From Tropicimonas aquimaris (GTDB taxonomy: Bacteria; Pseudomonadota; Alphaproteobacteria; Rhodobacterales; Rhodobacteraceae), in contig NZ_JBHTJT010000060.1 of assembly GCF_042676185.1 (NCBI RefSeq), positions 62,001 to 126,000 on the forward strand: 64,000 bases of DNA, read 5' to 3'. Position numbers and translations under genes: made by a program. This document shows positions 6,907-15,216 of this stretch, piece by piece; position 1 is the stretch's first letter, and the number at the start of each line of letters is the position of its first letter. The notes beneath the pieces were generated by a model that did not search any database, had not been told where the DNA came from, and saw only the letters and a program-made list of their open reading frames with translations.

Positions 6907-9249
6907 TCAATGCGTCAAGCTTGCGAAAAGGTTCGGCAGTTTCTCGGGCAGGCGCTCGACATGGTCGACAATCGTGTAGTTGTTCTCGCCGAAAATGCGT
7001 TTGACGTAGCTGTCGGCGTTCGGATCGAGCGTCAGGCAATAGGTCGTGACACCCCTCGAAGCGAGCTCCTCCACCGACTTCCGCGTGTCGTGTCGAAGGT
7101 GCTGGGGATCGCGCTCGTCGATATCGGCGGGTTCGCCATCTGTCACAAGCAGGATCAGCTTGCGCCGCTCGGGCTGTTTCAGGAGTTCCTGGCCCGCATG
7201 GCGCAACGCCGCGCCCATTCTGGTCGACAGTCCCCCCCGCATCCCGTCCAAGCGCGCCTTCGCCTCGTCGTCGAAACGCTGATCGAAGTTCTTGAAGCGA
7301 TAGTAATGCACGTCGTGGCGGCCGTCCGAGACGAAGCCATGTATCGCAAAGGGGTCCCCTATGCCCGCGATCGCCGTGGCCACCAGGGTGGCTGCCTCCC
7401 GGGTAAGATCGAGCACGGTCTTGTCGCTGCCGCGGGCCGGATCATTGGTGCTTTCCGACAGATCGAGCAGCACCGTCACCGCGAGGTCGCGGGAATGGAC
7501 CACGTTGCGCATCGTTATTCGTGTATTGGGCTGCGCTCCCATGCGGATCGCGATCATTGCATCGACGGCCGCGTTGAGGTCTATCTCGTCTCCGTCCTCC
7601 ATGCCGCGCACTCGGACCACACCTGCGGGCGTCAGCAGGTCGATAATCTGCCGGATGCGGCGCACGACGGGACGGTGATCGGCAAGGATATCGTCGACCC
7701 GTGCGGGATCGCCCCGCGTTGCCCGGCGTTCATAGACCGTTGTCCAGTCCGGCCGGTGCAGTTGCACCTGATAATCCCATTCGTTGTAGTGGAACGGCGC
7801 GGAAATCGGCTCTTTGCCCCACATCGCATTGAAGCTTGTCGTAGCCTCCCCGGCATCCTCGTAGGGGCGAAACTCGTCCTTGCAGACCCAGATTTCCTGC
7901 GCATCGTCCCCAGCCAGTTCCGCATCGACCTCGTGCGCCATTTCCATGACGGAGACGTATTTGCGCACCTGTCGCTGGCTGGCGGGGAAATATTCGGCGC
8001 CATGCGCGCGCCAATCGAATTCCTCGAAGGCCCAAACCATTCGATTGTCGTCGCGATAGGGAATACGGATCGTGTTCAGGATGCGCAGGCTGGGCACATC
8101 GCGTGTTGCTGCGAACACGTGGTAAAGTTCCAGACCGAGGGACCAGGAGAAACGGCTGTCTGCAGCATTTCGCTCTATCCCGACGTGGAACGTCGCGCCA
8201 AGGGCATCGAGCGCCGCATGGCCGGTCTCTGCCGCCGGGTCGTTCAGCAAGGCCGCAAACCTTTCGAGCCACAGGATCGTTTCGTGCTCGACGTCATCCG
8301 GTCGATCCAGTGTCAACAGCCGACCCCAGAGCTTTGACAGTCCGGGAAAGGCCTGAGCGGCCACCCATTCCACGCGCGCATCCTCGACCAGGCCGATGAA
8401 GAACATCTGGGCGGGCGTCAGTTGCTCGGAGGAGATCGCGTTGTCGCTGTACTGGATATGCGCGGCCTGATGCGCGGCCATAGCACGGTAGAGTTCGAGC
8501 CCGGACACATCGGCCAGATCGTCGAGCGCATCCGGCAGGTGCAAGACGTGATGTTCGATGTAGGGGCGGAAGCCCTCGTGATCGGCGGCGGTCGGTCGAA
8601 GGAAGAAGTCGCGTCCCCACAGCGCACGGAGATAGAAGTTCAACTTGCGGTGCGTATCGATGAAGAGCGTTCCGCGCCGCTCCTGCTGCAGGACCTTGCG
8701 GGAATCCGCGCTTTCCAACGCGAAGTAGCGCGTCAGGTTGGGCAGGTCGCGCCGGTAGGCCTCGGCGCCGAAGGTCGCCCAGCGGCGCAGTCCAGACAGC
8801 GTGAGCTTGGACAGCAACTCGTCGATATTGGAGAGCATTGGCCGCAGGCCTCGGGCGGCCCTGGCCGAGAGCGAATGGATCAGCGCCAGATAGCCGCGCA
8901 GCAATTCCGGGTCGCCCAACCGCCGGGCGGCAGTGGGCAGCGACGAGAAGAGCAATGCAATGACCTCGCCTGAGGTCATCGAACTGAGTTTCATCGCGGC
9001 CGTGAGGCAGTCGCGGATCACGTCCTCGCCGCATTCCTTTGCAACCAGGGGTATGTTCTCAAGCCACGCAAAGACGAGATCGTAGCCGCGGCCGAGGTTG
9101 CACAGCCCGCGCGCGCCTTCCATGTAGTCTGACAAGCCGGCCGGGCTCATCACCCGCGCCGCATCGTGAAAGACCGGCTCGATCGTCTCGATCAGCTCGG
9201 GCGGCGCCTTGGCGAAGCAGTCGAGGTAATCGTCGAGGGAGATCGTCAT
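6907..9249 (-). CDS. cbbO: CbbO: VWA-domain RuBisCO activase adaptor
   Basis: The protein is 780 residues from ATG 9249; the open frame above that ATG is shadow sequence. The C-terminal von Willebrand A domain begins near residue 590 with a complete MIDAS DLSES (D596, S598, S600) and VTDGEPAD further on. The N-terminal half is the helical CbbO/NorD-type region. CbbO recruits the hexameric AAA+ CbbQ to inhibited RuBisCO, so that inhibitory sugar phosphates are released from the active site. It is the last gene of cbbLSQO, 10 bases after cbbQ. Size and order match form IA systems that lack carboxysomes. Confidence 0.93.
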   Translation of the reverse strand: MTISLDDYLDCFAKAPPELIETIEPVFHDAARVMSPAGLSDYMEGARGLCNLGRGYDLVFAWLENIPLVAKECGEDVIRDCLTAAMKLSSMTSGEVIALLFSSLPTAARRLGDPELLRGYLALIHSLSARAARGLRPMLSNIDELLSKLTLSGLRRWATFGAEAYRRDLPNLTRYFALESADSRKVLQQERRGTLFIDTHRKLNFYLRALWGRDFFLRPTAADHEGFRPYIEHHVLHLPDALDDLADVSGLELYRAMAAHQAAHIQYSDNAISSEQLTPAQMFFIGLVEDARVEWVAAQAFPGLSKLWGRLLTLDRPDDVEHETILWLERFAALLNDPAAETGHAALDALGATFHVGIERNAADSRFSWSLGLELYHVFAATRDVPSLRILNTIRIPYRDDNRMVWAFEEFDWRAHGAEYFPASQRQVRKYVSVMEMAHEVDAELAGDDAQEIWVCKDEFRPYEDAGEATTSFNAMWGKEPISAPFHYNEWDYQVQLHRPDWTTVYERRATRGDPARVDDILADHRPVVRRIRQIIDLLTPAGVVRVRGMEDGDEIDLNAAVDAMIAIRMGAQPNTRITMRNVVHSRDLAVTVLLDLSESTNDPARGSDKTVLDLTREAATLVATAIAGIGDPFAIHGFVSDGRHDVHYYRFKNFDQRFDDEAKARLDGMRGGLSTRMGAALRHAGQELLKQPERRKLILLVTDGEPADIDERDPQHLRHDTRKSVEELASRGVTTYCLTLDPNADSYVKRIFGENNYTIVDHVERLPEKLPNLFASLTH

Positions 9250-9259
9250 TCCGGCGGCC

Positions 9260-10069
9260 TCAGACAAAGAAGGTTTCCACCGCCGCCTGCAGTGTCTGGC
9301 GCATGTCCGGATCATCGGTCAGCGGCGTGACCAGTGTCATCCGGCAGGCGGCCACGGGATCCACTCCTTCGGCGATCATTTGCCCGGCATAGACGAGCAG
9401 GCGGGTCGAGATGCCTTCGTCCAGACCATGCCCCTTGAGGTTGCGCGTTCGGTGGGCGACCTGCACCAGCTTGCCTGCGGTCCCGGCATCGACGCCGGTT
9501 TCCCGCGCCACGATCTCGGCTTCCGGTTCCGCGTCGGGATAGTCGAAATCCAGCGCCGCGAACCGCTGCTTGGTGGATTGTTTCAGGTCCTTCATCAGCG
9601 ACTGGTAGCCAGGATTGTAGCTGATCACGAGCTGGAAATCCGGATGCGCTTCGAGCAACTCGCCCTTCTTGTCGAGTGGCAACTGGCGGCGATGGTCGGT
9701 GAGCGGGTGAATGACGACGGTCGTGTCCTGCCGGGCCTCGACCACCTCGTCGAGATAGCAGATCGCGCCGATCCGCGCGGCGGTGGTCAGAGGGCCGTCC
9801 TGCCAGACGGTCCCATCCTTGTCGAGAAGGAAGCGACCGACCAGGTCGGAAGCGGTCATGTCCTCATTACAGGCCACGGTGATCAACGGTCGGCCCAGCT
9901 TCCAGGCCATGTATTCGACAAAACGGGACTTGCCGCAACCCGTCGGCCCCTTGAGCATTACCGGCATCCGGCGGGCATAGGCGGCCTCGTAGAGAGCGTC
10001 TTCTCCGGCGGTCACCCGGTAGAAAGGTTCGGCGCCGACTCGGTATTGCTCGATGTTCTGAACGTTCAT
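9260..10069 (-). CDS. cbbQ: CbbQ: MoxR-type AAA+ RuBisCO activase
   Basis: The protein is 269 residues from ATG 10069, directly downstream of cbbS. Walker A GPTGCGKS is at residues 41-48 and Walker B CYLDE ends at residue 108; a sensor-like SYNPGYQSL is present. CbbQ forms a ring ATPase that, with CbbO, remodels inhibited form IA RuBisCO. The family's usual length is about 265-270 residues, so the gene is intact. A family relative is NorQ, but placement between cbbS and cbbO settles the assignment. Confidence 0.95.
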   Translation of the reverse strand: MNVQNIEQYRVGAEPFYRVTAGEDALYEAAYARRMPVMLKGPTGCGKSRFVEYMAWKLGRPLITVACNEDMTASDLVGRFLLDKDGTVWQDGPLTTAARIGAICYLDEVVEARQDTTVVIHPLTDHRRQLPLDKKGELLEAHPDFQLVISYNPGYQSLMKDLKQSTKQRFAALDFDYPDAEPEAEIVARETGVDAGTAGKLVQVAHRTRNLKGHGLDEGISTRLLVYAGQMIAEGVDPVAACRMTLVTPLTDDPDMRQTLQAAVETFFV

Positions 10070-10121
10070 GTTCCATTCCCCGACATTTCCGGCCCGACGT
10101 TTGCGGGCCGGGGACGCGTCA

Positions 10122-10478
10122 TCAGACCGGCTTGCCGCGATAGACGACCATTTCCGCGCCCTTGGATTGGGTGTAATTGTCGAACCCGACGAGCCGGACG
10201 TGGTTGTTCGGATGCGCCTGGTGGCAGGCTTCGGCCTCGGCAAGGATCAGGTCCACATCGGTCTCGCCGAACATCGGCAGTTTCCACATGTACCAGTAAT
10301 GGCCGAAAGCGTTTTCGGGCTCCGTATGTTCGATGGCGGGGTTCCAGCCCTTTGAAACGATGTACTCCACCTGCTTTCGGATGCTGTTCGCGGCCATTTC
10401 CGGCAGGTAGGAGAAGGTTTCGAACTTGCGGCTGCTCACGTCGGAGAGGGACGACTGATAGTCCTGCATCGTGCTCAT
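10122..10478 (-). CDS. cbbS: RuBisCO small subunit, form IA
   Basis: The protein is 118 residues. It shows the small-subunit landmarks FETFSYLPEM near residue 19, KGWNPAIEH, GHYWYMWKLPMF and HVRLVGFDN. The extended MSTMQDYQSSLSDVSS leader and lack of a long C-terminal hairpin extension mark it as green-type form IA rather than red-type IC. The gene lies 67 bases after cbbL and 52 bases before cbbQ in one transcript. It caps the L8 core to form the L8S8 hexadecamer in the cytoplasm. Confidence 0.97.
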   Translation of the reverse strand: MSTMQDYQSSLSDVSSRKFETFSYLPEMAANSIRKQVEYIVSKGWNPAIEHTEPENAFGHYWYMWKLPMFGETDVDLILAEAEACHQAHPNNHVRLVGFDNYTQSKGAEMVVYRGKPV

Positions 10479-10545
10479 GATTGGGTCCTCTTGAATCTTT
10501 GCTCTGGCCGGCCCGGGTGCTGGGCCGGCGGGGATGTCGGAAAGT

Positions 10546-11976
10546 TCAGCGGTGCTGGACGTCGAGCTTGTCGACCGTGTCGAACTCGAACTTGATCTCT
10601 TTCCAGGTTTCCATCGCGGTGGCGAGCTCGGGACTCGACTTGGCGGCGGCGGTCAGGATGTCTTTGCCTTCAGTCTCCAGCTCGCGTCCTTCGTTGCGGG
10701 CCTGAACGCAGGCCTCGACCGCCACGCGGTTCGCCGCTGCCCCCGCCGCATTGCCCCAGGGATGGCCGAGCGTGCCGCCGCCGAACTGAAGCACCGCGTC
10801 GTCGCCGAAGATGTTGACCAGCGCCGGCATGTGCCAGACATGAATGCCGCCCGAGGCCACGGCGAAGGCGCCGGGCATGGAGCCCCAGTCCTGGTCGAAG
10901 AAGATACCGCGAGAGCGGTCCTCCTTGACGAATTTCTCGCGCAACAGGTCGATCCAGCCGAGCGTGGAGGCACGGTCGCCCTCCAGTTTGCCGACAACGG
11001 TGCCGGTATGCAGGTGGTCGCCGCCCGAAAGGCGCAGCATCTTGGTCAGCACGCGGAAATGGATGCCATGATTGGGGTTGCGGTCCAAAACGGCGTGCAT
11101 GGCGCGGTGGATATGCAGCAGCATCCCGTTGTCGCGGCACCAGTTGGCGAGGCCCGTGTTGGCGGTGAAGCCTCCAGTGAGGTAGTCGTGCATGATGATC
11201 GGCGCGCCGATCTCCTTGGCGTATTCGGCCCGCTTGTACATCTCTTCCGGCGTCGGCGCGGTGACGTTCAGATAATGGCCCTTGCGCTCGCCGGTCTCGG
11301 CCTCGGCCTTCTGGATCGCTTCCATCACGAAGTCGAAACGCTGGCGCCAGCGCATGAAGGGCTGGGAGTTTACGTTCTCGTCATCCTTGGTAAAATCGAG
11401 ACCGCCTCGCAAGCCCTCGTAGCAGGCGCGACCGTAGTTCTTCGCCGAGAGTCCGAGCTTGGGCTTGATCGTGCAGCCAAGCAGCGGGCGGCCATATTTG
11501 TTCATGATATCGCGCTCGACCTGGATGCCGTGGGGTGGGCCTCCACAGGTCTTGATATAGGCGATTGGAACCCGGACATCCTCCAGCCGCAGCGCGCGCA
11601 CCGCCTTGAAGCCGAAGACGTTACCCACCAGCGAGGTCATCACGTTGACGACGGAACCCTCCTCGAAGAGGTCGATCGGGTAGGCGATGAAGGCGTAGAA
11701 GGCCTCGTCGCTGCCCGGGACGTCCTCGATGGCGTAGGCACGGCCCTTGTAATAATCGAGATCGGTCAGCAGGTCGGTCCAGACCGTGGTCCAGGTGCCG
11801 GTCGAGCTTTCGGCGGCCACCGCGGCGGCGGCCTCCTCGCGGGGTACGCCTTCCTGCGGGATGATCTTGAAACAGGCCAGGAAATCGGTGTCCTTGGGCA
11901 AGTATTCAGGCGTCCAGTAGGTCTCCCGGTACTCTTTCACGCCTGCGTTGTAGGACCTGACATCATCTTTGGGCAT
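10546..11976 (-). CDS. cbbL: RuBisCO large subunit, form IA
   Basis: The 476-residue protein is of normal form I length. Active-site landmarks are intact: KPKLGLS with K171, GGLDFTKDDE with the carbamylated K197 and metal ligands D199 and E200, the HIHRAMHAV His, the loop 6 region TVVGKLEGD, and GGIHVWHMP. It fixes CO2 on ribulose bisphosphate. Sequence features (for example the opening MPKDDVRSYNAGVKEYRETY) are of form IA, and with cbbQO downstream this is the IAq subtype without a carboxysome cluster. Ribosome-binding site GGGAGGGAG precedes ATG 11976. Transcription is divergent from the cbbR at 12078. Confidence 0.98.
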   Translation of the reverse strand: MPKDDVRSYNAGVKEYRETYWTPEYLPKDTDFLACFKIIPQEGVPREEAAAAVAAESSTGTWTTVWTDLLTDLDYYKGRAYAIEDVPGSDEAFYAFIAYPIDLFEEGSVVNVMTSLVGNVFGFKAVRALRLEDVRVPIAYIKTCGGPPHGIQVERDIMNKYGRPLLGCTIKPKLGLSAKNYGRACYEGLRGGLDFTKDDENVNSQPFMRWRQRFDFVMEAIQKAEAETGERKGHYLNVTAPTPEEMYKRAEYAKEIGAPIIMHDYLTGGFTANTGLANWCRDNGMLLHIHRAMHAVLDRNPNHGIHFRVLTKMLRLSGGDHLHTGTVVGKLEGDRASTLGWIDLLREKFVKEDRSRGIFFDQDWGSMPGAFAVASGGIHVWHMPALVNIFGDDAVLQFGGGTLGHPWGNAAGAAANRVAVEACVQARNEGRELETEGKDILTAAAKSSPELATAMETWKEIKFEFDTVDKLDVQHR

Positions 11977-12077
11977 CTCGAAACTCCCTCCCTTGGCTCG
12001 AGCCTTGCCAAGAGGGTAAAGAAACTAATAATTAGAAGAAAATTGATTGTTCTTATATTTAGTATAGACTTTTATCT
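11977..12077. promoter_or_regulatory. AT-rich cbbL/cbbR divergent control region
   Basis: This 101-base gap is strikingly AT-rich against a high-GC background and separates divergent cbbL and cbbR. It contains the perfect palindrome CTAATAATTAG (12025-12035). A second one, TTATCTATGATAA (12072-12084), overlaps the cbbR start codon. LysR-type CbbR proteins bind AT-rich T-N11-A sites between divergent cbbR and cbb promoters, so these are candidate activator and autoregulation sites. Exact -35/-10 elements are not asserted. Confidence 0.65.
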
Positions 12078-12998
12078 ATGATAAAAATCATCACGCCAAC
12101 ATTCCAGCAGATGCGCCTGTTCGAAGCGGTTACCCGCAACGGATCCGTCTCGCGGGCAGCGGAAGAGGTGCATCTCTCGCAGCCATCCGTCTCCATGCAG
12201 GTGAAGGCCCTCGAAGAAAAAATCGGCTTGCCGCTGACCGAAAAGGTCGGGCGGGAGCTACACCTGACCGCTGCCGGCGCCGAGGTTGCGGCAGCGTCTC
12301 GCGATGTCCTTTCCCGAATCTCGGACATGCAGGCTACGCTCGAAGACATGCACAGGGAGGTCGCAGGTCCGCTCTCTGTCGCGGCCGTTTCCACGGCGAA
12401 ATACTTCCTTCCCCAGGCGCTTGGACAGTTCAAGCGGCGCTTCCCGAGGGTCGAGCCGCGTCTGCAATTCACCAACCGCGAGACCGTTCTCGCCCGAATT
12501 GCGGATAACGCCGACGACCTTTATGTCACTGGCCGCCCGCCGGAAGGCGAGGCGGTGGTGGCGGAGCCATTCATGGAAAACCTGATTGTGCTTGCCGCAT
12601 CGGCCGATCATCCCCTCACGGCGCAACGCAACACCCCGTTGGCCCGGGTCGCCCAGGAGCCGCTCATCGGGCGCGAACGCGGCTCCGGCACCCGGCTGGC
12701 GGTCGAAGAGATCTTTGCGGCCGCCGGCGTGGAAATATCGCCGCTCATGGAGTTCGACGACAGCGAAGCGATCAAGCAGGTCGTGGCCTCCGGCTTCGGT
12801 GTCGCCTATCTTTCGCTCAGCTCGCTGCGGCTGGAACTGGCCGCCTCCACGATAGCAGTCCTGGACGTCGAGGGATTTCCCCTTCATAGGCAGTGGTTTG
12901 CAGCACATCGCAAAGGCAAGCGGCTGACCAATGCAGCGCGCGCCTTCCTCGATTTCCTGCGCGAAGAGGGAGACTGGAGAGCCGCCCCGCCACTGTAG
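12078..12998 (+). CDS. cbbR: LysR-type regulator CbbR of cbbLSQO
   Basis: The 306-residue LysR protein has its winged helix-turn-helix at about residues 8-65 (NGSVSRAAEEVHLSQPSVSM) and an effector domain with the CbbR-like VAAVSTAKYFLPQAL stretch. It lies divergent from cbbL across a 101-base AT-rich control region. It converges on cbbY, 17 bases away. CbbR activates cbb promoters in response to metabolites such as RuBP or NADPH. A second cbbR at 20336 is only moderately similar by eye, so the two blocks are probably separately tuned. The alternative of a general LysR is made unlikely by the position. Confidence 0.92.
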   Translation: MIKIITPTFQQMRLFEAVTRNGSVSRAAEEVHLSQPSVSMQVKALEEKIGLPLTEKVGRELHLTAAGAEVAAASRDVLSRISDMQATLEDMHREVAGPLSVAAVSTAKYFLPQALGQFKRRFPRVEPRLQFTNRETVLARIADNADDLYVTGRPPEGEAVVAEPFMENLIVLAASADHPLTAQRNTPLARVAQEPLIGRERGSGTRLAVEEIFAAAGVEISPLMEFDDSEAIKQVVASGFGVAYLSLSSLRLELAASTIAVLDVEGFPLHRQWFAAHRKGKRLTNAARAFLDFLREEGDWRAAPPL

Positions 12999-13015
12999 GG
13001 TCGCGCTCCCCTGCC

Positions 13016-13732
13016 TTATGCGGCCGGATGTCGGGCAGCGGGGGCCAGCGTCATGCGGAGTTCCAAAGGAAGGGTCTCGGGGCGCAGATCAGGCAGGAGC
13101 CAATCGGCCTCCGCGAATGCCTCGTCTCGCGTGTAGGCCGAGGACGTCACGACCGTGCGCAAACCAGCCTCCCGGGCAGACAAAAGCCCATTGCGGCTGT
13201 CCTCGAATGCAAGTGCATCGCAGGGTTTCAATCCAAGCCGTTTCAGCGCGAGTTGGTAGACATCCGGTGCAGGCTTCTTCGCAGCGACCTCGTCCCCGGC
13301 AGCGATCACGTCGAACATATCGCTCGCAAGGCATCCCCAGCACGCCACGCAGAGCGCGTCGACATTGGGCCGGTTGGTCGTGGTCGCCACGGCAAGGGAC
13401 ATCCCAGCCTGGCGCGCCTGCGCCACCAGTTCCCGCACGCCCGGACGCAGGGAAAGACCGCCGTCAGCGATGATCTCCGCGTAGCGGGCCGTCTTGTGCC
13501 TGTGCAAGGACGAGATGACGTGATCGCCAAGGAACTCGCTGCCACTCTCCACGCAATAACGTCGGATACGCTCCTTGCCGCCCGTTGTGCGCAGGAGCAA
13601 GCCATATTCCTCGCGCGACCAGTGCCATCCGAGCCCGGCACATGCGAAACTATCGTTGAATGCCTGGCGATGCGCCTCCTCGGTCTCCGCGAGCGTCCCA
13701 TCCACATCGAAGATCAGCGCCTTGAGGCTCAT
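13016..13732 (-). CDS. cbbY: CbbY: HAD xylulose-1,5-bisphosphate phosphatase
   Basis: The 238-residue HAD-superfamily phosphatase carries FDVDGTLAETEE at residues 8-19 (nucleophile and acid Asp), a cap domain with RTTGGKERI, and the K/DD end motifs KKPAPDVY and FEDSRNG. CbbY removes xylulose-1,5-bisphosphate, a misfire product that inhibits RuBisCO. It is the last gene of the cbbF operon. Its ATG overlaps the stop of the upstream cbbZ pseudogene (ATGA), so loss of cbbZ translation may reduce coupling to cbbY. Confidence 0.93.
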   Translation of the reverse strand: MSLKALIFDVDGTLAETEEAHRQAFNDSFACAGLGWHWSREEYGLLLRTTGGKERIRRYCVESGSEFLGDHVISSLHRHKTARYAEIIADGGLSLRPGVRELVAQARQAGMSLAVATTTNRPNVDALCVACWGCLASDMFDVIAAGDEVAAKKPAPDVYQLALKRLGLKPCDALAFEDSRNGLLSAREAGLRTVVTSSAYTRDEAFAEADWLLPDLRPETLPLELRMTLAPAARHPAA

Positions 13733-14384
13733 GCCGCGCTCCCCGGGAAAGCCGCGACCAGTCCGGGTAGCGGCGCGGAGTTGTGAAGACGGACCGTCGC
13801 ATCCATGCTGTCGGGGCCGGACTCGTTATTCCCCTGCGTGAAAAGCAGGAAAGGGACGCCGGCTCGCCGTGCTGTCCCTGCGTCGATCGCTCTTTCCCCG
13901 ACAAGAAGTGCAGGTTCGTCGCCCAGGGCAGTCAACGCCTCATGGAACGGCGCAGGGACGGGATTCCGGACCAGCGAATTGTCGTCGCCGATCACCACCT
14001 CGAAGCCCCCCGGCGGATCCAGACACACGTGAGCAGCCCGCGCCGGCGCCAGCGGCTTGTCGGTTCAGATCCCCAGCCAGTACCCGTCTGCCGCGAGCCG
14101 CCCGGGTGGTTCGGGGACACCGGGGCTGGTCCGGGTAAGAGACGAGGCTTCACGTAGTCCCGCAGGAAGAGTTGGAGCAGAGACGCCTGTTCGCTGTCGG
14201 GAATGCCGAGGGCCATTCGCCTCCGCCGGAGGAAGGCAGCCGCGCTCCGGCCGATGAAGTTACGCGCCGCCTGGAGAAAGAGTGGGGCAAACCCGGCCTC
14301 GGCAAGTATCCTGCTGGCGACGCCGTGAAGGTCCGGTGCGCAGTCGGCCAGGGTCGCTTCGAGATCGAAGACGATCAGAACCAT
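13729..14384 (-). pseudogene. cbbZ: cbbZ-type phosphoglycolate phosphatase, degraded
   Basis: Two open pieces in different frames together spell one Gph/CbbZ protein. The N-terminal piece (ATG 14384, good to about 14110) carries the first HAD motif and cap. The C-terminal piece (about 14100 to 13729) carries VVIGDDNSLVRNPVP, LLVGERAIDAGTARRAGVPFLLFT and the end. Between them there is a frameshift in the C/G-rich stretch near 14100-14130. In the restored frame there is also a stop (complement of 14065-14067) exactly where LGICTNKP-type proteins have Cys. The catalytic DxDGT motif has become DLEAT. ATGA overlaps with rpe and cbbY are both preserved, so decay is recent. Confidence 0.85.
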
Positions 14385-15079
14385 CAGGCCGCATTTCCGA
14401 TTGCCATAGCCGCGGCCCGGATCGCTCGGATGTTGTCGCCATAGGCGCCTGGGTTGTCGACAGACCCACCGCGGAACACCGCCGATCCTGCAACCAGAAC
14501 ATCGGCGCCGGCCGAGGCCACCAGCGGCGCCGTGGTCGGGTCGACCCCGCCATCGATCTCAATATGGATCGGACGGTCCCGGATCATCTCGCGCAGGCGG
14601 CGGATCTTGGCCGTCATGTCGATGAATTTCTGCCCGCCAAAGCCGGGATTCACCGTCATCACACAAATCAGGTCTGTCAGGTCGAGCAGATGCTCGACCG
14701 CCTCCGCCGGGGTGCCGGGGTTGAGCGCGATGCCGGGCTTCATCCCCGCGCCCCTGATCGCCTGCAGGGTGCGGTGAATATGGGGCGTTGCCTCGACATG
14801 GGCAGTCAGAACATCCGCGCCGGCATCGGCGTAAGCCTCGATATAAGGATCGACCGGTGCGATCATCAGATGCACGTCCATCACCGTTGTCACATGGGGA
14901 CGGAACGCCTTCACCGCGGGCGGACCAAACGTCAGGTTGGGGACGAAATGGCCATCCATGACGTCGATGTGGACCCAATCGCATCCCTCGGCCTCGATCG
15001 CGCGGATCTCCGCTCCGAAATTTGCAAAATCTGCGGAGAGGATGGACGGGGCAATCTTGATGGAACGGTCGAAAGGCAT
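14384..15079 (-). CDS. cbbE: Ribulose-phosphate 3-epimerase
   Basis: The protein is 231 residues from ATG 15079, which has a strong AGGAGG site 6 bases upstream; the longer frame above it is not supported. The epimerase motifs are all present: PSILSADFANF, HIDVMDGHFVPN, VNPGFGGQKF, EIDGGVD and GSAVF. It interconverts xylulose-5-phosphate and ribulose-5-phosphate, regenerating the CO2 acceptor. It sits between cbbA and the broken cbbZ; the stop overlaps the cbbZ start (ATGA). The gene is also known as rpe. Confidence 0.96.
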   Translation of the reverse strand: MPFDRSIKIAPSILSADFANFGAEIRAIEAEGCDWVHIDVMDGHFVPNLTFGPPAVKAFRPHVTTVMDVHLMIAPVDPYIEAYADAGADVLTAHVEATPHIHRTLQAIRGAGMKPGIALNPGTPAEAVEHLLDLTDLICVMTVNPGFGGQKFIDMTAKIRRLREMIRDRPIHIEIDGGVDPTTAPLVASAGADVLVAGSAVFRGGSVDNPGAYGDNIRAIRAAAMAIGNAA

Positions 15080-15126
15080 GGAAACCTCCTGAAGCTGATC
15101 AGTGTCGTCACGGTGCCGGTGTGACC

Positions 15127-15144
15127 GCGCCGCGCGAGCGGCGC
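15127..15144. other. GC hairpin between cbbA and cbbE
   Basis: GCGCCGC and GCGGCGC arms (7 bp) flank a 4-base loop in the 137-base spacer between cbbA and cbbE. There is no adjacent T-run on the transcribed strand, so it is more likely an mRNA-processing or partial-termination hairpin than a strong terminator. Such a spacer is unusual in this otherwise tightly packed operon. Confidence 0.4.
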
Positions 15145-15216
15145 CCGGCCCAACCATTTTTTCGAGCATTTTCAATGCGATGGAAACCGGCGGGAGTTTT
15201 ACCCGCCAGTGCAGGA

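Noticed and set aside
5728..8337. 869-codon rightward ORF opposite the M20 and cbbO genes
   Set aside because: Antisense shadow; low-complexity Arg/His/Asp composition, opposite strong conserved genes.
10534..12081. 515-codon rightward ORF opposite cbbL
   Set aside because: Shadow of the RuBisCO large subunit, which has every active-site motif.
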